In this document: positions 1-13,468 of the stretch, in pieces
Layout: every line of letters starts with the position of its first letter
Numbering within the stretch: the stretch's first letter is position 1
Source of the DNA: Balanoglossus misakiensis
Lineage: Eukaryota > Hemichordata
DNA: 64,000 nucleotides
NCBI GenBank assembly: GCA_040954595.2
Contig: CM082576.2
Coordinates: 5,332,001-5,396,000 of the forward strand
Direction: 5' to 3'
Program-made: the position numbers and the translations under genes
Notes under the pieces: model-generated
What the model was told of the DNA's origin: nothing
Databases searched by the model: none
Seen by the model: only the letters and a program-made list of their open reading frames with translations

Positions 1-3000
1 GATATCAACTTGGTCGACGTAAGTTCTCACTTTATTTGATTAATTAGTATGGCCCAGAGACAAATAAATTATACTTCATTAATTAGTGACAAAAAATAAA
101 TGTTGTTTTTCCAGATTAATTATTGCCAGTTCTCAAACCGCTTCAATATCAATCTTTTAAGTCTCGAAATTAATGATTTTCGCAAATTAAATACAATATA
201 TCTTCTTGTACATTAATCATATTTCATTATATAACAGTGCATAAGTACAGACAATTATTTAACCGTGCTATTTAAAAATATCGCCGTCATCTGTGTAGCT
301 GTATGGAATATCAAGTAGGTAATTTAAGACATCCGAAATGAAATGGTTTGGTATTCTTCGTGACACGTGATATTCCGTGGATTCATTCTAGCGGGGCAAT
401 TGCTAGTCTAGATTTATTGAACAATTTTGTGAACTGGTTTCTTTTCCGTCGGTGCGGAAAAGGAGCTAGCAACACCGAGGAAAAAAGAGGTCGCCAAAAA
501 AGAAATCACAGCGATATGCATGATATGACCCTTGCGCTGCGAAGGACCGGAGAGGCACGCAACAAACATCACTTCGAAGGAATAGCTCGTTCATTTACAC
601 GACCAGCCAACTGGAAACCCTTGCCACATGAATAGATGCGATGATCGGGCCCTGGCGAAAACGCCGCAAGACTTCCTGTTTGAACCCCGTCTAATAAAAA
701 GACGCTGGACGCACTCTCGTATAAGAGCACCCTATTTGTGTGGTTAACGTATTGAGTCGAGTTTTATGGCCTAAATGGGCCAAGATTGAAGTTTGATGAG
801 TTGATCTGAAAATTCGATACATTTAAATTGGGCAGACGTCAAGACGGAATAATTAGAGCTATAACCCGCAGAGCATGACATGCCCTACAGATTGTGTATA
901 TAATATCACGTTCATTATGTGATATAGACACCTGCTCATCTGCTTCTGAATGGTCTATACTAGTGAATACCTTGCCTACTTTATTTATAGTTTTAAGCTC
1001 CCGTTGGTACACACAAATATAAGTATAAATCGATTATTTTCACAGCTTAGAATAACTTTCTACAATTTCGACCACAGAATCGCTATCAGACACCTTCGAT
1101 CGCTTTCCTTTTCCGTTTATTTCACGACTGAGTTGAGCAATGTGACACTCTTTCTCAATGGTGTCAATTATTGATGTCGTTCTTTAGTGAATGCGTCTCC
1201 CAGACGAAACACGGTTGCGTATATCGGAATGCAAAAGACTGAAGATCTATACCGCCATCTTGAATTTTGCGCGCCCAAAAATTGATATTCAATGTGTTAC
1301 ATCAAATTGCTTCTTCTTTGAGTGTGTATTGGTTTCCCGAGGGTGCGACATAAACAAAGATAATGATCATAAAGTAGCAGTTATATTGGTTCACATCGCG
1401 ATTCTAAATTATATGCTGCCCTTGTGTCTAAAGTCTGAACAAAATGGAATGATATTGTGACTGTGGACACGAAAACGAATCTTGTGATCGCCTGGGGTCA
1501 TGTGAGGTTATATCGCGACGCAACTATCTCTACCATTCTGTATAGCAATGATAGAGATAGTTTGCGAATGCAAAGTACGTGACACACCTTGGATATTAAT
1601 TGTACTATCTGTCAAATGGAAAATTTACGCTATCGCAGACATATAGTGGTGAGGTTGAATAGACGACATGACGTCCTTTTGATGTGTAAGCTGTACCATT
1701 GTTAACACCCTGAATTAAAATAGCATGATGGGCCAGTAACCATCAAGAACATACAGACATATCCAGTTGAAAAGGCCTGAATACCTTTTCAAAAGTAGAA
1801 CGCCCAAACAGGTCCTTATCTAAGCCTTTCGTAATCTCTTGTCATGTCGAAAATTGTTTCATGAATAATTGCAGAATCCTTTCTTTACAGTGACAGATGA
1901 AACGCGTCGTTCGCGCCATTGCACTTTTATGAATCACCTCGTGTGTCTGACGTTAAATCCCGCGTGATGAGATTTCCCGCTTCAGCAAGGCGTCCGTCGT
2001 CTTCCTCATCATCTATACCTTGCTCATATACTCCCTCCCAGACATAAAGATCAGACTCGAAAACACGATAAACAACAAGCTCGTCGGGAAACGTAATGAT
2101 AGCTGATGGCGGTTTTGCGCGAGAACATGACTTGTGTGCAGCGTGAAGAGTGATGTATGAAACGCGAAGTGTGAAGTGTATTGGAGGCTGTAGAGTTCAG
2201 TGTGAATTGCGAAGCGTGAAGTGCCCTCTCCAATAGTTTGCTTCGACGCTTTAATGATTTCACAATGAAAATGGGGCCACGTAATGCCACTTTGACACTG
2301 GGAATGTTCGAATGTGAGAGAAAGTTATAATCCAATTTCCTCTTACACTCAATCCCCTTCTTAGGCTTCCTGCACGGTCATTTCCGAGCTCTGTATTTGG
2401 AGTCGATTTGTCTCTTTCAAGACGTTACTGACATATGTATATTTACACAGCGTTTTCTAGGACGCAAATCATGGCAGATCTTAAGCGATGCGGTTTGGCA
2501 CTCATGTTCAAGAAATAATTTGAATAATCTTATTGAGTGATTGACATGTATTACAAGAAAGAGTTAATTTCATATACACGACGTATACACAAAATTTAAA
2601 TGTCGACCTATGTAGAGTGTACATTTGGCGTTTCTCAAAAACATAGGCAAGAATCATAGGCGACCGAGATAAACGTGGAAGTGGGTGGTGTCATAAACCG
2701 CATGGCCTGTTAGCTCGGTTGTGAGCATCCGACATGACTTCGGGGGGCGTGGCGTTTCACGGTGTATACTTGGGTCACCTTTTCCTTCATAAAGGTGACA
2801 GAGATGGAAACAGCGTGGGAATGTGTACCTTCGCACGTTTGCTCAATAAACTGATCATTGTGAATTTGCATGCGTGGAAATAATTGCCTTCCAGGAATCA
2901 TACCAGTTGAATGCCCTGATAAATGTGTTCAAAAATCTGTCCATTATCATTTAGGAACTTAGCTCGTATTATTAGGGAGTAATGAATACTCTCCCGGAGC

Positions 3001-3628
3001 AGGCATAACGAGTTCGCGTGCCGCAAAAGCGAGGAACTCACTCCGACCGCCCGCTGACAAGAACCTAAATTCACAACCGTAAAATCCTTGAGAATTCAAG
3101 TGTCGCTGTCTCTTTAAAACATTGAGGTAATTACATCGGCAGGTGTTCATTGATCACACAGATGAACTAAACATTGCCTAGTGGTTTTTAATAGTAAGAC
3201 CTCTTCAAGGTGGAAATGAAATGGCTGCTGTTGGTGAACGCGACCGTCGGGGAGAACGCCTATTAACTACTGCCTCTTCCTGATTTGTTTTTCTTTGATG
3301 GCGATCAGTGCAATTAACATGATAATATACATTTAATTACATGTACTCCCATCCCCACGCGTTTTAATAGTTCAAGGAACTGCAAACGAGAAAGGACAGC
3401 GGGGTAGTAATGTTCCCCAAACACGCTTTAATACGAATTTCCAATTTACACTTACAGACATTCGGCCAGCACTTTATAGCATCCATCCGACCGACGCTGA
3501 AGAACAACTGGAGCGACTCGGTGGAGGAAGCTTGGGAGCAGCTGTTCATTTGCATCGCCCACAGAATGAAGCAAGGACTTACGGAGGCCGCCACCGAAGC
3601 CAGCCTACACGAAGATTTACAGCAGTGA
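1..3628 (+). CDS. globin A, globin X-like, 3' part only
   Basis: A heme globin of which only the end lies in the window. The last exon is 3458-3628 (56 residues plus stop). It follows a good acceptor (tttacacttacag) and begins TFGQHF; downstream it contains VEEAWEQLF and ends LHEDLQQ. It matches the last exon of globin B position by position: FG at the start, I-x-P-x-L, W, VEEAW-x-QLF and a final M-x-x-G. Bases 1-18 read DINLVD and are followed at once by the donor gtaagt, in phase 0. This matches the end of globin B exon 2 (VPFID then gtaagt), so I take 1-18 as the tail of exon 2 and 19-3457 as the G7.0 intron. The heme-binding histidines would lie upstream and cannot be checked. The exon 3 call is firm; the 18-base exon tail is inference. 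A possible poly(A) signal AATAAA is near 4279. Confidence 0.8.
1519..1566. repeat. short foldback (inverted repeat)
   Basis: The arms CGCAACTATCTCTACCATT and the reverse complement of AATGATAGAGATAGTTTGCG pair with one indel and one mismatch around a loop of roughly 8-10 bases. It could be a solo hairpin or the remnant of a MITE. No target-site duplication was recognised. Confidence 0.6.
2135..2225. repeat. degenerate GTGAAG-rich repeat
   Basis: Repeated variants of GCGTGAAG and GCGAAGTGTGAAGTG occur at least four times in about 90 bases, with diverged spacers. This looks like a decayed tandem repeat. Confidence 0.4.
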
Positions 3629-3677
3629 TAGATGCATGGGTTGTGTATAGCGTCTATATCTACCTCTGAGTACTCCA

Positions 3678-3869
3678 ACACTACACTACACTACACTACA
3701 CTACACTACACTACACTACACTACACTACACTACACTACACTACACTACACTACACTACACTACACTACACTACACTACACTACACAATACAACACACCA
3801 CACCACAACGCGACACAACTCAACACTGTACAGCACAACGCGACATGACACAACACAACACAACACACC
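3678..3869. repeat. pentanucleotide microsatellite (ACACT)n and AC-rich tail
   Basis: About 21 perfect copies of a five-base unit (CTACA/ACACT) run from 3678 to about 3786. An AC-rich degenerate tail with ACACAACGCG-type words continues to about 3869. The array begins 50 bases after the globin A stop codon, so it probably lies in the 3' UTR. The strand is almost free of guanine. Confidence 0.9.
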
Positions 3870-6800
3870 ATTTCTCCTGCCTCACGATTTGTTTCCTGTA
3901 CAAGTTAGATGTTTCCTACCTCTCAGCCGGAGTGTCATACTTGTCTGATTTCAAAGGAAATATATATTTTACTTTAGATAACTGACAAGTAGACCGTGTA
4001 AATGTGGAGGACGCTCTGCTTGGAGCAATGATATAGTGTCGTTTATCGAGTTCTCGGGACTTTTAACGACGCCGCCATTCTGCATTTTCAAACTTCTAGA
4101 AGTATAGTGCATCTAAACTTCAATTTTACTGATCTTTTCGGGACCATGTACACGTATATAGCTTTGGTATGCTCGCTTTCGTTCTTTCGTAGTGTAATAC
4201 CTTTCACTGCGCTACGGGTCGAAAAATCAATATCAATGGATTTGTACACTCAAAGTTTGATATTTGATACGTATTTGAAATAAAACACTCTGTGTGGAAA
4301 TTTGACATTTTTTTCGATTGTGTGTGCTTTTATGATTCGTGTTAGATAAGTACTCTCCCCGCGTATTTCGCTGTCGATCTTACGAGTTAGGCCACTTGAA
4401 CAGACCCTTTTATCTATAAGAGGTGCCTGACTAGATAAATTCTGAAGGTGATGTGAGGTATCGTAAAACTGAGTGATGTCTGAATACACAATGGAAAATA
4501 CATCAGGCACGATTCGAAATCTCATAAATCAAGGTATAACGCGCTGATAAACATTTGGCTGCGTACAGAAAGTATTATTAAATGTTAATACATCACTGCG
4601 CCGCGAATGACAGATCAGACCGGTAATCAAAATGAAATCTGCGATGATAGAAGAGGATGATCTGACGCATGCCTGGAGTTTTGACAGATCTTTGCAATTA
4701 CTGTTGCAGCTTGAGGAACTGCATGGGCCCCGATTCGTTGAAAAATTTACACGTGACATTTCCCGTGATATAGGGAAAAATTGGTTGCAAAGAGCTTTAC
4801 CATTTTCGAAGATATTACATATCACTGATTCGGATAAAAGATGATGTATGATTTATAAACAGTATTGCTGCATCGCCTATATTTTATTTTCAGAATGTGG
4901 TTCCGTCCTTGTGTTCCGAGTGGTCATAGTGTTGGCCATTAGTCACGTTTTTTTCCTAACTATTATTCTATGTATCATTTCAGTCACATTTGTCATTCTC
5001 GTTTCCTTTAAAGCTGCTGGCATAGGCCTACGTAGGTTTCCAACTGTTATAAACAAGGATTGTGTACTATGACTTACACAGGTGTATATGCAATTCAGAG
5101 TCCATAGCCTTCCATGGCGATACAAATCGGTCATTTTGCTGGAGCTATTACTCCCAATTGCCTGAAGCCGTTATTAAGGTTAAGCATGATTATAGAATAC
5201 ACGCTTTTGATACAATGCTTATGTCCAACTAGGAACCGGAAACCATCTTAGCTTCATTTAAATTTGTTCTCAGTTCGATCACTCAACCTTGACTTATTAT
5301 ATTTATTTAAAAGATTGTGCACGGCAAATGCACTGTGGCTGTCAGTTAATGTAAGTACATTTATCCATTAGCCGTAACATTTCAAGTGCTATGCTCCAGT
5401 ACACGTTCAATTACTTCAACTGACCACCGGAGACAAAGGCCTGTATTGTAAGTATAGGGTGGGTTTCTTTATTTTATGCGCGATGTACTAAAGTATTTAC
5501 CACAATTAAAAGTTCTTGTGATTTATCGGACATTGAGGCAAATAAGAAATAAATGCAACGTGGATTGCTGTTTACACATTACATGTAACTATAGTTCCTG
5601 ATCCGAAATTTTCTCCAATGCGTGACCTAGATATAAAATGCCACAGAAGTGCCATGAGCACACAATCAAATTTAACGCACAATTTGATACCGTGGACGCA
5701 AACTGGTTGTACCGTATTAAGGTCACTCATTAGCGTAACGGTTGAATTTCTTCAGAGTCGGTTGTCTCTCAGAATTATAAGCTTATTACGGCAGGGGTGG
5801 TGTCACGCATTTTACAGGTAGGTGAGGTCACTGTCTAAAATAGCGAATGTTCAACCCCGTCACTTGCGATGTTTACAAGGAAGAAGTCGACTAACCGGTG
5901 AGTTTTCAAGTCTTAATAATTTTACGTGCTAAGCATACGTAATCTATCGAATTACTTTGCTATATAGGAACTCTCATAGCCAAAGATTCAATGTTTGCCA
6001 TCAATTGCCACTGATTACATTTGTAAACCCAGGAAGGTGAATAAAGGTATCGTACAACCGCGGTGCTCATCAAAACAATAATTGCATTTTCTTATCACGA
6101 TTAATCAATTAGGAAGTACATGTATAACTTGTACACGGCTCCTATTTCTTCGCGAGTTTCCCAGCCACCGATATAGTTTGACGCTCGTAAACTCTCGCGA
6201 ACTCTTTCGTGTGGCCCAGTTCGGAATAACCGCCTCCAGTGCGAACTAATATTAAACCAGTTCACTGCCAAATGTGAATCAAAATAAGAAGCGACAGCCT
6301 AATCTTTGGATGGAAATAAACCGGATATTTCTATTATGGACTGTTGTTGTATTTCACCCGTGGCTCGGGTAAACATGAAGATGGGGTGTTCATGTACCAC
6401 AGTATAATATGACTTATAAATCACAGCAAGCTAGATCGAACACTGCTGCAATTTTACGAAATCAGGACATTTCATGAACAAGTTCAGTGAATCAAGAACC
6501 GCGGAAATTTGAAAGAAACGCATTTTCACTGCTGTCAGGTATACTTTCCATCACCACACTACTGTCGGACGGTGAGAATATCATTGTCATCGCGAAGTGG
6601 TGCGGAATCGAACGCCGTGAAGTTCGATCTTATTTTTATTAGCCTCCAGGTGACCCTTTACTAACGTAACCATATGTTTGTCAACCGATGCGCGTCGCTG
6701 CTTAATACTGTTTTTGACGTTCACGGCAGAGCGAACAATGCATTTCGGGGAGTTTGTAGTGGCTGTTGGATTCAATCTGATGATAATAAAAATGTACTGA

Positions 6801-7527
6801 TCATTTTGGACGAGCTCGTTTTTCTGGTTAATTTGCATGTTACCTTGACACGTCAGCTTTATACGTATATTTCTATACGCCTTTTCACTAAAGTAATACA
6901 TACTCGCCTTCATATCAACTGACTTGATGAAATTTTAAGTGAAACCTTCAATTTCAAATAGTTGCTAAAATTGTTCATTTTACTGTATTATTGAATGTTG
7001 AATGGCCCAGAGCAACAGTTATTAAAATTCATACAAATGATAAAAATAGTAACAACTCAGTATTACACGTCAAAAGCAAAATAGATATTGAGACTCAAAG
7101 TCTATAGAAAGAAGCAACCTGTAAAAAGTTTCGAAATATAGGGACTCGAAATCTGAAACTAGGGAGTCTTTTTGATATACTCTGATGTACGTTGATATAA
7201 TGAACTCCTATTATGACATTTCCTCATAGAAACACCCACAATTATATCATGAAGAGATCTTAATATTTTTAGACAAGCGAGTATATGGTTTTGTTCCACG
7301 AGTAATTACGCGAGCCACTTGAGCCACATTGTTGGTCGTTCGAATGAAGCAAAAGTGTGTATTCGTATTTTGGCCCATGATCTTGGGCGATATAATGATA
7401 TACTTATCCCCCTGAGATTTTTTATATACCAATCCAATCATCGGGGGCCATTATACCGCGTTTAATGAGTTTTATACTTGTAATGTGGAACCCAGCATTT
7501 TCTGTAATTAGCTGATAAAGAGGATCT

Positions 7528-7594
7528 GGCCGCCATTGTTAACAATCCATATTGCCTCTGGGAACGGCAATTATGGATTGTGCGGTGAAAGGCC
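7528..7594. repeat. foldback (inverted repeat)
   Basis: Arms ACAATCCATATTGCC and GGCAATTATGGATTGT pair with one indel around a nine-base loop. GGCC occurs at both outer ends. This is consistent with a tiny MITE or a stable hairpin. Confidence 0.6.
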
Positions 7595-9771
7595 GGGATA
7601 TTTTCCTGAATTCTTAGCGGGAAAGGGGAGTGGAATCTGGCACATAATATCGAGTCATGGACACATCATCACATAACTGTGTTAAATTTGCTTTCCTATG
7701 GTTTTCTCGTACTTATTCGCGCCATTTTGTTCATTGTTCTTTGCATCACCAACTATAGGCTGCCTATATTTTGATATGAATCTGCCCTCATCAAGTCGAA
7801 TGAACTGGTCAGAGAGGATGGACTTGTGGTCGCATATCAATAGATAGATCGGTCAATGAATTCTGGCTAGCAATACTAACGATTACATTTCCCTATGTTA
7901 CGTGTTTCGTAAAGCCACGTGTGTATACTGCATGGGATAGCATAAAAACATCGCCCTAATGTTGTATTAATATTAATTAATATATTAATTTAGTTCATAG
8001 ACAAAGGTTCATGCCGTACGTACCTATATGTAATAATAATGTGAAACGCGTCTAAAGATAAGAAACGTATGCCAATAACATAGGTGAACTCATTAATGGG
8101 CCACAAACAATGATTACTGCTTTCATCACGAGAAGACATCCTTGAATTAGATTTATGAAACAGACGTTGCCTGGCATTTAATATTGACTGAGGCATGATC
8201 GACTTTCAGCTTCCGTCGAAGACTGGCAATATCGTGCCACAAGCACTACGCAAACCGGTGTCAACTATGTCCTTGGATGAAAGCAGTGTCATATAATAGT
8301 AATTGTTTCCCGCCGAAAACCAAACTGTCCCTAACGCTTCTGAAATGTGCGTTTCCTCCTGGAAGTGCGGAAATTTGCTGGATTCGCAAGAAAGCAGATG
8401 CACGCGTTTATCTATCTGAGTATCCGCTCGTATATCTGCCGTATACACGTACCATGTATATCATCTCTCATGGTACCCGATCGAGTTATATTCAGAAGAT
8501 CAACATAGTTCATACAAAAAACTGAATGATTGTCTAACGCTTACAACCAGCTATCAATAGTCTGTTTGAATGTTTTTATTCGAGTCTTATCACTATCGCA
8601 ACAGTCGAGTCAAACAGTACGGATCCCGGTGTCCGACGTACTACTGTTCCCTTTTCCACTATTATGGACTTGCGTGTGAAGACACGTTGATCCGCCATGT
8701 TTTCATTTCGAGTCGTTACCGATCTATCTCAAAAGAATGTTTATTTCAAAAGAATATGAATCTAATCCTCAGCACATGAAGCTTGATAAGCCGTTATTGT
8801 GGTATACTGCCATTCAGCGTCACATGTTTGTCTGGGTTATCGCGCCTTTTCAATTTCCAACGATTTCTGTACACAGATTACATGTACTTAGTTTGCCAGG
8901 CAACCCCGAAAACGTTGCCTTATTATATCCCTCGCGGGGCAGTCGGTCACGTACTAAGTCTTTTGGGAGGAAGTCGGTCAGTCGTTTTGATTCAGAATCC
9001 GTCTTGAGGACAGTCAGCTAACAAAATTAGTAGAATAATCGCAACTCTTGACCGTCACGTCGAACGTGGCCCCCCTCTATTTTCCTAGAATTTTATAATC
9101 TGAAACCTTTTTAAATCCAATCCCTTGACAACTCGTTACTTTTGCTCAGATGGAATTGTTACACGTAACGCACACCTATAAAATCACGAAAACAGAAAAG
9201 TTCCATTTAAAATCGAAATTGGAAACCAATATTTTGTTGTCTGTTTCTGAATACGCGATATCTGCACTTGTATCGCTTACGTGGGTCGTCCCCATTAACA
9301 TTGAATATATAGTGCAGTCCCTTGATTTCTGCTATGAACATTTGCATATATAATGCATATACGACCATATATTGGGGACGTCCAATACACTGATGAAATG
9401 CACTGATATTCACCTGGGGTAATAACAGGCACTTAATCAACCCATGGACAAATCTCTCAATGTCAAATCCATTTACACGCGACCCTTCCTGACCTTTGCG
9501 TTACCTGATGCATTCGGTATTATGAACATGACCGCTTGGGACGTGTCTGTCAAGATTTGCGTATCTTATCACACTTGACCCAGGGTACTTTCTCTTTTTT
9601 CTCCCAGCAATAATGCAAAGCTGTAGGCATGCAGATGGAGGGTTAAACCTTGCCTTGCTACCATTTGTATTTTTAGGATTCAGCGCTTATTATATGTTTG
9701 GTCACATTCCAGAAACTTTGCTCAGTGTCGAGCAATCAGAACTGGGACAGTTGTTTCGTGGAAGTGGTTAT

Positions 9772-10255
9772 AGCTGACTACGTGTATTAATAATCACACT
9801 GAAAGCAGATGTAAATTTGACTGCAAATATATATCAATATCTCCTTATGCATAGTTCAGTAATTCAATTTTCGAATGAATGAAACCCTTCTGACTCAGTT
9901 GTCCGCCCATGGGCAATGCGTGAACAGCGACCTACTTTAACGGAACTGCTGCATGCAAAGTTGAAACATAATAACGTTCTCGTCAGAAAAATGTATTCGG
10001 AAAATTAAAAAAGTAGCATGAACGCTGGTATCACTATTATTATCTTCCCGCCATTAGCCTGTTCGCCTACTTGATTTGAATGAATTTCCTTACTCGATAT
10101 TAATCACGCATCGGTTGCTATGAAATTAACCAACTTCTCTGGGCTCAAATAAATATATCGATTATATTACCTCTAACGAGGGTGCATACATGTATGTAAT
10201 GACCTTATTACATTATTCTAAAACTTCCTTGTTATAAGCTGACTACGTGTATTAA
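9772..10255 (+). repeat. 19-bp direct repeat pair
   Basis: AGCTGACTACGTGTATTAA occurs identically at 9772-9790 and 10237-10255. GTTATA precedes both copies, with one extra A in the second. No larger repeated unit is visible around them. Confidence 0.7.
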
Positions 10256-12477
10256 CCCAGCATTTCTTTACCCTTCGTCTCGGGTTTATCTGAATTATTC
10301 TGCAGGACACAACTGGTCTCGGGAAGTGCAAGGAGGATTTTGAAATACGCTGTCTCGTCTTTGCGCTACTTACAGTACAAAGGAGAATATATTAACTTTA
10401 ATGTTGTACCACATCAAGAATTATCGTCTGGTTACTGAACGAGAAACTCGATTAAAGGACAGTGGTTTTAATCGTGTTTATAGCCTTGGAACAAGGAAAC
10501 AACGTCATGAGTACATGTATAACGTATCACGTGACCAGCTATTCCAAGAACCCTTGACAGATCCGATTTACGACACACTGTCACTGGCAGACGTGCCATG
10601 AAGAAACACGTGCGCGTTAAGCATTCAAATTGTACACCAAAGAAGTGATTCACGTTTTGTTGTTTCATTTTATGAACTACAAGTAGTTAACCACGGTGTG
10701 AATTTCTCACACTATGAAAGAAACTGACAGTTCGAAATCTTTCAGTTGATCATGATGGCGAATTTCCATATTTTAGTACAGGCCTACCGCTTTGAATTTT
10801 TCCAGGTCCGGCAGATTCACAGAGTTTGCACAGAAATCCTAAAATCGATTTCTGCTACCAGTGTTACGTGATCTCTCTGCATAAATGGAAATCTAAAATT
10901 GAAGATGGATAGATCCTAGTACTTGTAGGATTGGTCATTTCCATCGTAAGAGGGCGCTCTAAGCGCATAGACCTGTGATGTATACTGGGAAATGGTGCCT
11001 TTCCGGGACCGAATTTAAATAAGATGTTTCTGATTCTGATAATGGCGGGATGTTTCTGCTATCCTCTATTTCAATTTACTCATGCTACTCCACGAAACAA
11101 CAAAGGGGGAACACGGTTACTTTTACATGTTAAAAATGCCTGTTACGCTACGTGGTTTTATATCAGCGGGTCCATTTTCTATTTTCAGCTTCTATAAAAC
11201 TTGGATTTTTTCATTTATAAGATACAAACATTCCAAAAACTTGCCATTGCGGGTAGTATTATATTAACTATGATTTTTCTTTGGTAAACTGGAAGTCAAT
11301 CCTGAGGATTCGCCGTTGCCACTTCAAGGTATACCCACTGTACTGACCTAATTCTGAAGTGCGACCTCAGTCGGTTGCGAGAGATGCACTAAAGTTACAA
11401 GTAACTGAATGATATTCACGACTACCGTGTTTTCTGTCAAGACTTTGGCGGTATGCATTTGCATGTGATACCGATACACGTCACGGTTACGGTACGTTAC
11501 ACTGAGGAGTTCGCCCATTGCATCCTGGGATCTCTCAGTGATGACAAACTAATTATGAGTTCACAATGTGGGGCAGGGCAACCAATGTGTGGTCCACTCT
11601 CGAAAGAAAACAGATTTTACCTCACCGAGAAAGTACTAGCGGCCGGTTTTAACTTATTAAATGAAGATGTTATGATGCTTTCAACGAGAAAGCCTACCAG
11701 GGCCCGAAAATGTCACCGTTGACCAGCAGCTCTCTGCAGGGGAGGATCATTACCTTTCTGACATTACACCCCCCCCCTCCCCCTTTCTCATTAAATCCTG
11801 GGGGGAAACTACGCCGACACTGAACAAGATCTTAATCACTACACAAAGAAAAGATGTTACTGAAAAGAAGGATGTCACATTGGAAGAAATAATGCGGAGA
11901 GTTCAAAGTGGGCCGCATCTTTTGATGCACATTTCAAACATGGACGGATGTGAGCAGATAAAAGATGTCAGACCTGGTCCATGCTGTTTGTTATCGCTAG
12001 CTGTCTGCTCCTTTGTGCCTTTCCCAGAACAAAGTTAATTTTCTCCCAAATGAAGCATTAAAGCATACCCCAACGTTCGTGTCCGTCCAGTCTCCCCATG
12101 CAAAACGCTATTACCCCGCAGACAAAATGCCTTCATGGGCAAATGAATGTATGCGACCCGGATTTACTGAACACGCTTTCATGATTGTAGCCCTCAAAAA
12201 AATTGTTTGCTGCGTATCGGAGAAAGTGGGGCGTAAACGCAGTTTGAACTGCAAGACACACATAGGGATCACTAGACGTGACTCGCTCTGACTATATGAC
12301 GTTGCCCATAGTACGCGGTTACATATTAGACATTCTTTTATTTACTATTAACGAAATGAAAAAAGAATGAATTATGGGCGTAGATATTATGTTGAAGGTG
12401 GTACTATTAAACCCGAGTAGTCGGTGTGTGCCGAACCTTCTTACATGACCAAACCATTGCTACGGCAATTAACCAAG

Positions 12478-12487
12478 TCTCGCGAGA
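12478..12487. promoter_or_regulatory. TCTCGCGAGA palindrome
   Basis: The ten-base palindrome TCTCGCGAGA is the known CGCG/BANP-type promoter motif of animals. Here it stands alone, followed by TCTCGC, with no exon recognised within 2 kb, so a regulatory role is uncertain. Confidence 0.3.
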
Positions 12488-13317
12488 TCTCGCAAAAACT
12501 TGAATATTTGGGCACAGGGTTCAATGAAACATACACTTAGTCTATTACTGGGTCTAATGTACCGTTACAAAATGAGTACATTGGCCCAGTGTTATATACA
12601 CTACTTATCATGAATATTAAAAAATCAAGAAAAAATAAGAAGATTACCTGTGTGCCTAATCGGTAGGTTGACCTTTATGATATTGTTAAAAACTGGGACG
12701 GCCTCCACCAAAATTGTTCGACTCATCTGCAGATAATAAACCGAAACATTTCCAATTAAACGGGATGTAATCTAAAATGACGCACGACGTGGCCTTCAAG
12801 ATTTGCTGAGCTACATTGGAAACATTTCGTCGCTGTCGACAAACATGTTTATACGAAGTTACAACCAATCTCCGGTAACCAGCATACTGTTGACTGGAAT
12901 GTCTTGATCAAGCAATGAGGACCTACTTTATCACACAGACAAGATTACTGTATAATTTCTACTCCGCATCTTCTGTTGATTGAATCTGTTTGATAGATAG
13001 AAAAGGACTCAGAAACTCAACGCGGCGGCTTCGTCCATTCTCAATTTCCACATAAACTCGGCAATCCCGCTAAATTTGGTTATAAGCCGGTGAAATTAAA
13101 CGAGCTGCTGTTGTTATGCGGATAGAACCAGTAACAGATTCAATGACCTTCCATTATTGAATCAAGATAACTACTCGAATGGCACGGGTTTTTTTCACTC
13201 TGGATCACAAATGTACCGGTCAGTACCCGGTGGTGGATTAGGGTGGCATTCATCTTTGCAAATTCAACCCTAATGTTACCTTGGTGAACTATCCCTTTCG
13301 CTGACTTGGACAGCTTA

Positions 13318-13468
13318 GTTTTTTCGCGTGAGGCATGTTAACAAGGTCGAGCGGTTGGTTGGATTTGGCTCAGATGCGGCCCAGAACGGAATGAGCGAGG
13401 CAAATGGCGTTCTGAGCCACGCCTGAGCTAACCCCAGCCTTGTCGACACGCCTCACGCTCAAAAAAAC
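13318..13468. mobile_element. foldback element, MITE-like
   Basis: A 151-base imperfect palindrome. The left arm begins GTTTTTTCGCGTGAGGC and the right arm ends GCCTCACGCTCAAAAAAAC. Inner blocks also pair (ACAAGG with CCTTGT, GGCTCAG with CTGAGCC, CCAGAACG with CGTTCTGAG) around a loop of about 20 bases. It has no coding capacity. Clear target-site duplications were not found, so the element ends are approximate. Confidence 0.6.

Larger units (their letters stand above)
19..3457 (+). other. globin A intron (G7.0), no gene seen
   Basis: About 3.4 kb between the presumed exon 2 tail and exon 3 of globin A. I see no protein-like reading frame. It holds a short foldback at 1519-1566 and a degenerate GTGAAG-rich tract at about 2135-2225. 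Confidence 0.5.

Noticed and set aside
3678-3869. A CRISPR-like or satellite array
   Set aside because: The unit is only five bases with no spacers; it is a simple microsatellite.
4632-4844. A 70-codon plus-strand frame that looks mildly protein-like
   Set aside because: No signal peptide, no family resemblance and no convincing splice borders; a comparable frame is open on the opposite strand.
6598-6670. A tRNA-like word (GGAATCGAAC) resembling a reversed B box
   Set aside because: The surrounding bases do not form a cloverleaf with an acceptor stem and anticodon arm.
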